Source of the DNA: an uncultured Synechococcus sp.
GTDB lineage: Bacteria; Cyanobacteriota; Cyanobacteriia; PCC-6307; Cyanobiaceae
Reading direction: 5' to 3'
DNA: 64,000 bases
NCBI GenBank assembly: GCA_949373155.1
Contig: CASICK010000001.1
Coordinates: 186,001-250,000, forward strand
Shown: one piece after another, positions 57,450 to 64,000 of the stretch
How the letters are laid out: every line of letters starts with the position of its first letter
Position numbering within the stretch: position 1 is the stretch's first letter
The notes under the pieces: model-generated
Databases searched by the model: none
Seen by the model: only the letters and a program-made list of their open reading frames with translations
What the model was told of the DNA's origin: nothing
Position numbers and translations under genes: made by a program

Positions 57450-58591
57450 CCCAAAGCGTCAGCCAGGGATCGGTCGATCGGCTGTTCTTCCTGTGCCATC
57501 TCGAGAATTCCATTACGGAATTCCTCTTCAAGGCTGCGCCCATTCTCGATTCCTGTGAGCCAACGCATGGCTTGATTCCCTTCTGCAAGAACGGATTCGA
57601 GAGGGAGCAGGCAGGCTGCAATGTCAAGCTCGTGCGCTAGTGGCATCACGGCATTGATCATGTCCTTCAGCCAGTCACGACATAACCGTTGGCGACCATC
57701 ACGCCAGTCATGCAACTGCGCATTCAGGCTATGCCTAGCGGCGGCGGCGTCATTGCGATCGCTGAGCAGCATGAGCTGGTCGGCGCTCAGGTCACTTGCC
57801 TTGAAGGGGTCGAGTTGATCGGGCTCCCGAAGCAACATCAGCACGCGCAGTTCCATCAGGGCAGTAATCGCCAGCAGCAGATCTGGATTGGTGACTAAAT
57901 CGCAGATCCGTAGCTCGAGCCGGTTGAGGTCAAAGGGGCGTTGTGGACCGTTGGGACGGACGGACGTCCATAGATGGCGCACGTTGTGCATGCGCCCCTC
58001 CACCAGCTGGGTGTCAGTCCATTCCACGAAATGCTCTAAATCGCGAAACAGGGGAACATGTTTGGGAGTGAGGGGGAATTGCAGCCAACGTTGTGAATGG
58101 GCGCCGGTGATCTGGCGGTTGAGAAAGGGTGAACTCGCGCTCAGGGCAAGCAGAAGGGCTGCTTCACAACGCACAAGCCGAAGAGCGGGAAATAAATCGG
58201 CCGGTTCACTGATCCCCAAGTTGATATGGATGCTGGCTGTGACGACCGTTGTGCCATAGGTGGCTTCGATGAGGTCGTGATAAGGGTCGTTTGGATTGGA
58301 TCGTTCAAATCGCGTGGCATCTCCCAGGGTGAGAGTGCTGCCTGGGAGCAAGGTGAGATCACGTTCTGCAAGCCAAGTCCGTAGGCGCCGGCGCGGGGCT
58401 AGAAGGGCTTCTTTGAGTTTTCCGTAATCGGATTCAGGCTCTGTGATGTATTCCAGATTGCGGTGGTCGGGCTCCACGCAAAATTCGGTGAGATCCTGCT
58501 TGACCAGCTCGGCGACGCCAACATTTTCACCGGTGCTCCGACCGGTGAACAGCTCTACTTCAAATCCTTTGAGTCTGAGTTTTTGGATCAT
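57446..58591 (-). CDS. gshA: Glutamate-cysteine ligase, cyanobacterial type
   Basis: The enzyme makes gamma-glutamylcysteine, the first step to glutathione. The 381-residue protein matches the cyanobacterial type: [59 protein letters not shown] and [16 protein letters not shown]. It overlaps trpE by 4 bases upstream and ppc by 4 bases downstream. Confidence 0.93.
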   Translation of the reverse strand: MIQKLRLKGFEVELFTGRSTGENVGVAELVKQDLTEFCVEPDHRNLEYITEPESDYGKLKEALLAPRRRLRTWLAERDLTLLPGSTLTLGDATRFERSNPNDPYHDLIEATYGTTVVTASIHINLGISEPADLFPALRLVRCEAALLLALSASSPFLNRQITGAHSQRWLQFPLTPKHVPLFRDLEHFVEWTDTQLVEGRMHNVRHLWTSVRPNGPQRPFDLNRLELRICDLVTNPDLLLAITALMELRVLMLLREPDQLDPFKASDLSADQLMLLSDRNDAAAARHSLNAQLHDWRDGRQRLCRDWLKDMINAVMPLAHELDIAACLLPLESVLAEGNQAMRWLTGIENGRSLEEEFRNGILEMAQEEQPIDRSLADALG

Positions 58592-60120
58592 GACTGCGCA
58601 TCCTCAAGGCAAGCGAGAGCGGTGAGCATGGCGCGGGCCTTATTCAGGGTTTCTTGATACTCAGAAGCGGGGTCGGAATCGGCTACGACGCCAGCGCCGG
58701 CTTGCACTTGAATCTTCCAACCCCCCGCAGGATGAGGGCGGACCACCATCGTGCGAATGGTGATAGCCGTGTTGAGAGCACCGGCTAGATCTACAGAACC
58801 GTAGACGCCGGAGTAAGGCCCTCGAGCATCGGGCTCTAACTGATGGATCAGCTGCATGGCCCTGATTTTTGGCGCGCCGCTCACCGTTCCCGCCGGGAAC
58901 GAGGCCATCAGCAAATCCCAGATGTCTCGTCCTTGAGCCAAGCGTCCTTCGACTTGGCTCACGATGTGCATCACATGGGAGTAGCGCTCGATCACCATCA
59001 GCTCTTTGACCTCCACCGTGCCAGCGGTGCAAACCCGGCCTAAGTCATTGCGGCCAAGGTCCACCAACATCACGTGCTCCGCGCGTTCTTTGGGATCAGC
59101 AAGCAGATCGACTTCAAAATTTCGATCTTCCAACTCATTGCGCCCGCGTGGGCGCGTGCCGGCGATGGGCCTCAGGCTGGCACGAATGCCTCCCTGGTCT
59201 GGTTCGGCCTTAACCATGACTTCAGGGCTTGAACCGATCAGGTACCAATCTCCGAAATCAAAAAAGGCCATGTAGGGGGATGGATTGACCATCCTCAAGC
59301 TCCGGTAGACCTCTAAGGGGGGCTGGGAGACGCGAGTTTCCAGACGTTGGCTAATCACGAGCTGGAAGGCGTCTCCCGCGGCGATGTGTTCTTGAGCCGT
59401 GGCAACGGCTTGTTGGTAATTCTCAGGAGATCGATTGCTTTCTGTTTCTGGTGTAGGCCTCGCCGCAGGCTTCCAGCGCAGAGGACGCACCTGGGGCAGA
59501 GGTGATGCCATACGGTTCTCAAGCGCATGGATGCGACCCATGGCACCGTCCCAGGCTTGATCTGGAGTTTTGGCCGCGGCCCTGGTACCGCTCAAATCTC
59601 CGTAAGCCACTGCCGTGATCAAACGCTTCACTTGATCGATGATCAAGATGCTGTCCATCAACATCCAAACGCCATCAGGTGGAGCGTTCTCGTCGGCTTG
59701 ATGCACGGGAACGCTGGGTTCGATCCAACGGATGAGCTCATATCCCCACATCCCATACAACTGCCCAAGGGGTGGCAGGCCTGGAAGAGAGACCGGTTTA
59801 TAGGCATTTGTGCATTCTCGAAGCACCTCTAGGGGGTTGCCTTGAAAGCTCTCTTCATGGCCATCCCGCCAGCGGCGCGTCAGAGCATCGCCTCTGGCTG
59901 AAAGTGTCCACAAGGGATCACAGGCAATCACACTCCAACGTCCAAGGTTCTCGCCACCTTCGACGGATTCGAGTAAGACACCAGGCGGGTGTCCTTCACC
60001 GACCTTGAGCCAGGTGGTGAGAGGGGTTTCCAGATCAGCGGGCCAGCTATGGGCGACGGGTATAAACGTTGCCCCGCAGCGGGCGGCTTCAAAAAAGGCG
60101 GAGCGGTCGGGGCTGAGCAT
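58588..60120 (-). CDS. trpE: Anthranilate synthase component I
   Basis: TrpE converts chorismate to anthranilate for tryptophan. The 510-residue protein has the feedback-inhibition motif LLES (GVLLESVEGGENLGRWS, about 48-64), then the chorismate-binding domain: SPEVMVKAEPDQGGIRASLR, IAGTRPRGRNELEDR, LVDLGRNDLGRVCTAG and FPAGTVSGAPKIRAMQLI. The glutamine amidotransferase partner trpG is not in the window. It is the first gene of the trpE-gshA-ppc-GNAT run and lies 47 bases downstream of psaD. Confidence 0.96.
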   Translation of the reverse strand: MLSPDRSAFFEAARCGATFIPVAHSWPADLETPLTTWLKVGEGHPPGVLLESVEGGENLGRWSVIACDPLWTLSARGDALTRRWRDGHEESFQGNPLEVLRECTNAYKPVSLPGLPPLGQLYGMWGYELIRWIEPSVPVHQADENAPPDGVWMLMDSILIIDQVKRLITAVAYGDLSGTRAAAKTPDQAWDGAMGRIHALENRMASPLPQVRPLRWKPAARPTPETESNRSPENYQQAVATAQEHIAAGDAFQLVISQRLETRVSQPPLEVYRSLRMVNPSPYMAFFDFGDWYLIGSSPEVMVKAEPDQGGIRASLRPIAGTRPRGRNELEDRNFEVDLLADPKERAEHVMLVDLGRNDLGRVCTAGTVEVKELMVIERYSHVMHIVSQVEGRLAQGRDIWDLLMASFPAGTVSGAPKIRAMQLIHQLEPDARGPYSGVYGSVDLAGALNTAITIRTMVVRPHPAGGWKIQVQAGAGVVADSDPASEYQETLNKARAMLTALACLEDAQS

Positions 60121-60167
60121 GAGGTGATTGTCGCAACCGACCGCTGGGCATCATGGCCAAACGCTGA

Positions 60168-60599
60168 TCAGGAGTCGAATGTGTTGCGACCGCTGAACTT
60201 GATGCTGGAAGGCTCGACATTCGCGCCGATTCTTCTGGGGTTATGGCCAACCATGGGTCGTCCCTCATTCACTTTCTCTGAGAAGACGCCATCCAATGGA
60301 TGGAGGAACTCGGTGTCGCCACCAGGGAAGATCCGATAAATCTTGAAGTCCTCGATCCGAGGCTTGAATTTGGTGCGGAGTTGGGTGCCCAAGGCCAAGC
60401 ACTGTTCCTTGCGGGCGAAATACATGATGTTTTCGCCAGAAGACATCATCGCGGCTCCGCCTGTGGGGAGTTCGAAGGCTTGCTCGCTGGTGCTGGTCCA
60501 GGTGATGGCGTACTTTTCTTCCGTTTCAGCGGAATTGAGCAGGCCGCCGGTGCTGCCGATGTACTGGGGGAGCTGACCGGTTAAGGCGGATGCTGTCAT
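60168..60599 (-). CDS. psaD: Photosystem I subunit II
   Basis: PsaD is the stromal-side subunit that docks ferredoxin and holds PsaC in place. The 143-residue protein starts [20 protein letters not shown] and has [38 protein letters not shown] and [14 protein letters not shown], all typical. A clear terminator between psaD and trpE is not seen, so readthrough is possible. Confidence 0.96.
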   Translation of the reverse strand: MTASALTGQLPQYIGSTGGLLNSAETEEKYAITWTSTSEQAFELPTGGAAMMSSGENIMYFARKEQCLALGTQLRTKFKPRIEDFKIYRIFPGGDTEFLHPLDGVFSEKVNEGRPMVGHNPRRIGANVEPSSIKFSGRNTFDS

Positions 60600-60692
60600 A
60601 GCTGACCTCGAAATTCGGCATGCCGTGATAACAAAAAATTAGCATCGCGGTTCGGTCCTGATCGCTCTTCTGACCTGGAAACTTCACACCCG

Positions 60693-62105
60693 TCAACAAT
60701 GCGGCGCTAACGGAAAAAACACGGTCAAACCGCGATCTCGTCGCTGGGTGAGTCGCCCGCCTAGTCGGGCGAGTAAGCGCCGGGTCGCGGTTTGACTGAG
60801 CTGCAAGCTTCCCGTGTCTGGATTCCAGCTCAGCACGGGGCCAAGCTGGGCGATGGGCTCTGGACTGGTGACCCCCTCTCCACGTTCTGCAGGACTCTGA
60901 CCGTGCAGTTGCAACTTGAGACGAGCTCCAGCAGGTTGAAGGGTGAGCACGAGCTGGCTTCCACTGGGCAGACCGCGACTGCAACGATCCACTAGGCCTC
61001 CCAGCATCGGTTCCAGGCGACTTGGATCACTGAGGACTGAAGGAAGGTTGCTGGCAATTGCAAGGCTCAGCTCAATGCCCCGTCGTTGTAGCTGCTGTTC
61101 CCAGGCGGGCGTCAACAGACTGATCATCCTGCCTAGATCAGTCTGAGCCAGAACAGAGGGACCTTCTGGCTGGCGTTGTAGTTCTGCCGCCTGAAAGATC
61201 AGGCCGAACCGGTCAATTTGTTCACTGCATTCGGTATCGATCATTTGAAGGCGTTTGATGGCTGTCTCGGGCAAGTCATTGCGCCGCAGCAAAGATCGGA
61301 TCAGGGTGCGAATCGTCGAGAGAGGTGTCCGCACTTCGTGAGCGATTGCCTCAAGCAAGGACAGCTCTTCATCGGCCTTGTTCGCCGCGGATCTCTCTTC
61401 ACTTGTTGTTTGTGGCTGCTGATTGCTCTGGGCGGGAGCTGATGTCGAGGCCTGCAACGTCACGGTGGGTGCCATGCTCGCGAGTCGCACGGCTAGGTTT
61501 GGCCAAAATATTTGGCCTAGGGCACTGCTGCTTTCAAGAGGGCCAAGCGCCTCGAGGGCTTGATGAAGAGCCAGTGCTTGATCTGGGGCATCCAGTTTTA
61601 GCCTCTGTTCAATCAGGCCAAGCACGATGCCAAGGGTTTCAGGCTCACTGCGCATGAGCAGCTGCCTTTGGCTTGCTGCCCCATGAAGGGCTAGGGCGAT
61701 TTGAACTTTGGCTGTGATGACAACCAAGAGAGGATCATGGCTGTCGTTCTCGAGAAGCGGTAAGCGTCTGAAGGTTGATGCTTGTAACGAGTGGGTTGCG
61801 CCTGCACGGCTCTGGCGAGCTCTTGAGAGGTCTGGAGGGAGGAGGCTTGTGCTGGACGATGTCAGAGCTCCAAGTGCCTCAGGTGCCCAGACCCACCCCT
61901 GCAGGCTGTTCAGAAGTTGGGGTGCATAAAGCGCTGGTAGGGGGGCCGCAAGCCAAACTCCAGCCGGTGCTTCTTCGTTTTGGAGGAGCGTTTCCTGAAG
62001 CGTTTCTAAAGCAGCCCACCACATGCGCCGCGCCGTCGAGTCATCGGAGCATCCCGTGCTCACTCCCCGAGCCATCTGTTGGTGAATGCTCTGAAGCAAC
62101 ATCAC
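60693..62105 (-). CDS. Sensor histidine kinase with degenerate ATPase domain
   Basis: The 470-residue protein has no membrane helix. The N-terminal half (about 30-170) may be a GAF-like domain. The H box is LLEAIAHEVRTPLSTIRTLI (about 265), a normal dimerisation and phosphorylation helix. The C-terminal ATPase part is recognisable by order (LSLAIASNLPSVLSDPSRLE, RLLARLGGRL). The expected N-box Asn is absent (LEPMLGGLVDRCSRGLPSGS), and no clear DxGxG motif follows. No response regulator is adjacent. It lies 4 bases after rodA, with psaD next. Confidence 0.8.
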   Translation of the reverse strand: MMLLQSIHQQMARGVSTGCSDDSTARRMWWAALETLQETLLQNEEAPAGVWLAAPLPALYAPQLLNSLQGWVWAPEALGALTSSSTSLLPPDLSRARQSRAGATHSLQASTFRRLPLLENDSHDPLLVVITAKVQIALALHGAASQRQLLMRSEPETLGIVLGLIEQRLKLDAPDQALALHQALEALGPLESSSALGQIFWPNLAVRLASMAPTVTLQASTSAPAQSNQQPQTTSEERSAANKADEELSLLEAIAHEVRTPLSTIRTLIRSLLRRNDLPETAIKRLQMIDTECSEQIDRFGLIFQAAELQRQPEGPSVLAQTDLGRMISLLTPAWEQQLQRRGIELSLAIASNLPSVLSDPSRLEPMLGGLVDRCSRGLPSGSQLVLTLQPAGARLKLQLHGQSPAERGEGVTSPEPIAQLGPVLSWNPDTGSLQLSQTATRRLLARLGGRLTQRRDRGLTVFFPLAPHC

Positions 62106-62109
62106 TGGC

Positions 62110-63381
62110 TCATCGTTTTAGGGACCGTTTGGAGCGCCTCGATACCGAAAGACATAGTCCAAGGGCTAGGAAATTTACGACCATTGCGCTTCGGCCGTAA
62201 CTCATAAAAGGAAGTGGGATACCAGTGACAGGACCAAGGCCAATGGTCATGAAGATGTTCACGACGACTTGAAACATCAGCATGGTGGCGACGCCAATCA
62301 CCACGAGCGATTCGAAATCAGAACGGCTTTGTCCGGCCACCTGAAGCAGGCGCCCCATCAACAGTGCAAATCCGATAACAACCAAAATCGTCCCTAAGAA
62401 TCCAGTCTCTTCTCCCAGAGCACTGAAGATGAAGTCGGTGTGCTGTTCAGGAATAAAGCGCAATTTTGTGAGTTGCCCTTGCAGGAGCCCCATCCCGAAC
62501 AAGCCTCCCGATCCAATTCCAACTGTGCTTTGGAGCAGGTGGTAGCCGCCTCCAAGGGGGTCTTTTGCTGGGTCAAGAAACAGCACGAGGCGATCACGCT
62601 GATAGTCCTGCAAGCCGTGCATCCACATCCAAGGGGTGACAATGGCCGCAGCAGATTGCACGATCATCACCAGTGCAAGCGCTAGCCGTTTCCAAGGCAA
62701 CGATCGGTAAGCAATGATCATGGCTAACGGGATCCAGGCAGCCAGTCCCCAGGGGAACAGTCCCGCGAGCAAAGCCGTAGCCAGGGGTGAGAGCAGCAGC
62801 ACGAGCCACTCAATTGGCATGCCCGACCAATAGACCATCGTGAGCAGCAGCGCTCCAAAAACAAGCGATGTTCCGAGGTCGGGCTGGATGAACACCAGCA
62901 ACCATGGAATCGAGATGATCCCTAACGGCCGCAGAAGATCGACGGGTCTTTCGACAGGGTGCCGATCGAGCACCGCCGCCAGCAAAAGAATGGCCGACAA
63001 TTTTGCGAACTCCGACGGTTGCACGTGCACTCCGCCAATGCTGAGCCAGCGTTGAGCGCCCAGGGCAGTGGTGCCGATGAGCCGAACGGCGACCAGGCTG
63101 CTCACCGTGACGGCATAAATCGGAATCAGCAGTGGTTTCAGGCGCAGCAATGGAAGCTTGGCTGTCACCAGAGCGATCACAACTCCAACAGCGGCGGTAA
63201 TCCAGTGGTGGTACCAGTCGGCGTAATCAGCTTGGCGCTGGGTGCTTGCGATCAAGAGGCCCGCCACCGTGACCATGGCGAGGGGGATACCCCACAACAC
63301 TGGTTCCTTGAGTCGCCAGCCTTTGCGTTGCCGGTTGAGGGTGAACAGGCTGTGTTCACGACTCATCGGGCCAATTTTCAT
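62110..63381 (-). CDS. rodA: Rod-shape-determining protein RodA (SEDS glycosyltransferase)
   Basis: RodA polymerises peptidoglycan glycan strands with PBP2 during elongation. The 423-residue protein has about ten membrane helices, the conserved GAQRWLSIGGVHVQPSEFAK (about 108-127) and the C-terminal VTGIPLPFMSYGRSAMVVNF with its SEDS signature. The active-site Asp region lies near FIQPDLGTSLVFGALLL. The start follows the mrp stop by 2 bases. Confidence 0.95.
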   Translation of the reverse strand: MKIGPMSREHSLFTLNRQRKGWRLKEPVLWGIPLAMVTVAGLLIASTQRQADYADWYHHWITAAVGVVIALVTAKLPLLRLKPLLIPIYAVTVSSLVAVRLIGTTALGAQRWLSIGGVHVQPSEFAKLSAILLLAAVLDRHPVERPVDLLRPLGIISIPWLLVFIQPDLGTSLVFGALLLTMVYWSGMPIEWLVLLLSPLATALLAGLFPWGLAAWIPLAMIIAYRSLPWKRLALALVMIVQSAAAIVTPWMWMHGLQDYQRDRLVLFLDPAKDPLGGGYHLLQSTVGIGSGGLFGMGLLQGQLTKLRFIPEQHTDFIFSALGEETGFLGTILVVIGFALLMGRLLQVAGQSRSDFESLVVIGVATMLMFQVVVNIFMTIGLGPVTGIPLPFMSYGRSAMVVNFLALGLCLSVSRRSKRSLKR

Positions 63382-63383
63382 GC

Positions 63384-64000
63384 TCAGCTGATCGCCTGAA
63401 GGCTGTTGTCAACTGTCTCAGCTAGCTCTTTAAAGGCCTGCGCACTTGCGGAGTCGGGATGGCTGATGCAGATGGGACGGCCTTGATCGCCTCCCTCTTG
63501 CACCGCCATTTCCATCGGGATCTGGGCCAAAAGAGGAACGTCGAAGGCTTCCGCCAATGTTTGTCCGCCTCCGGATCCAAACAGGGCATAGCTCCTGTCG
63601 GGTTGATCTGGTGGGATAAAGGCGCTCATGTTCTCGACGACCCCAAGAACCGGGACCCCCATCTGAAGAAACATGGCCAAGCCACGCCTGGCATCCTGCA
63701 AAGCCACCTTCTGTGGTGTGGTCACGATCACTACTCCGGCCATCGGCACGGCCTGGGCAAGGGAGAGCTGGGCATCGCCAGTTCCGGGCGGAAGATCCAC
63801 GATCAGGACATCGCGCTCGCTCCAGTCCACTTGATAGAGAAACTGTCGAATAATCCCGTTCAGCATCGGACCGCGCCAAATCACGGGTTGGTTTTCTTCG
63901 ATCAACAATCCCATCGAGACCACGGCGACCCCGCAGCTTTCCAGGGGAATCATCCGCTGATCATCACCAGAGCCACTGACCTCAGGGCTTTGATCGGCAA
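63384..64000 (-). CDS. mrp: Mrp/ApbC-family iron-sulfur carrier P-loop ATPase, C-terminal part
   Basis: The frame stays open to the window edge; about 205 codons are visible. It begins in the conserved SPEVSGSGDDQRMIPLESCG region and has SMGLLIEENQPVIWRGPMLN, the switch II segment LIVDLPPGTGDAQLSLAQ and NMSAFIPPDQPDRSYALFG. The P-loop lies outside the window. Mrp proteins assemble and transfer Fe-S clusters, including for photosystem biogenesis by inference. It leads a mrp-rodA-kinase run. Confidence 0.93.
   Translation of the reverse strand, partial: ADQSPEVSGSGDDQRMIPLESCGVAVVSMGLLIEENQPVIWRGPMLNGIIRQFLYQVDWSERDVLIVDLPPGTGDAQLSLAQAVPMAGVVIVTTPQKVALQDARRGLAMFLQMGVPVLGVVENMSAFIPPDQPDRSYALFGSGGGQTLAEAFDVPLLAQIPMEMAVQEGGDQGRPICISHPDSASAQAFKELAETVDNSLQAIS

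Overview
The window is a piece of a picocyanobacterial chromosome, most likely a marine Synechococcus of sub-cluster 5.1. The evidence is the set of near-canonical photosystem I proteins (PsaA, PsaB, PsaL, PsaI, PsaD), NdhN, LdpA, a Ycf45-type ATPase, the DUF1815, DUF2839 and CAAD families, cyanobacterial-type GshA, and marine-Synechococcus-like psaA/psaB sequences. I do not assign a strain. All coding assignments rest on reading the translations and motifs; no database search was run.

Layout. Positions 1-2047 hold the start of a probable cobalamin gene (cobJ/cbiG-like, cut by the window edge), an exported protein of unknown function and a hairpin-rich psaA leader. Positions 2048-6665 are psaA-psaB with a rho-independent terminator. 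Positions 6779-12182 look accessory: a bicupin, a fatty acid desaturase and an RND transporter, all on the minus strand. Positions 12223-12959 are psaI-psaL. Positions 13071-18474 carry envelope and housekeeping genes: a HEAT-like protein, a glycosyltransferase, an NlpC/P60 hydrolase, a beta-lactamase-like protein, tRNA-Ser, alanine racemase and an HNH nuclease. Positions 18501-35093 are one long minus-strand run: the S10/spc/alpha ribosomal superoperon (rplC to rplQ, with secY, adk and rpoA), then truA, rplM, rpsI, rpmE and prfA. Positions 35483-38685 hold ndhN-ldpA-ycf45, followed by tRNA-Gln, a HAD protein and recA with a LexA-type box.

Positions 40947-45516 hold a DUF1815 gene that appears frameshifted, DUF2839, a degenerate DinG-like protein, tyrA and a CrtD-like carotenoid desaturase. 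Positions 45553-50652 hold a fructosamine kinase, a CAAD membrane protein, an overlapping JAMM protease/MoeB-rhodanese pair, a duplicated and fused CobO, and LarE. Positions 50695-53954 hold a frameshifted glutamate decarboxylase, speD with a repeat-rich N terminus, recF (apparently starting at ATT) and tRNA-Arg. Positions 53976-60120 are a tight operon trpE-gshA-ppc-GNAT. Positions 60168-64000 hold psaD, a histidine kinase with a poorly conserved ATPase domain, rodA and an edge-truncated mrp.

How the genes fit together. Most of the window is core physiology: the PSI reaction centre, translation, the NDH-1 complex and circadian redox input, recombination (recA, recF), cell wall synthesis and amino-acid/thiol metabolism. 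The most unusual observations are fine-scale: three unrelated 15-bp tandem repeat arrays, two single-base frameshifts in otherwise well-preserved genes, two apparent non-canonical start codons (recF ATT, ldpA CTG), serial hairpins in the psaA leader, and two genes whose normally catalytic motifs seem lost (DinG-like, histidine kinase). I did not find a CRISPR array, insertion sequence, prophage or obvious defence system.
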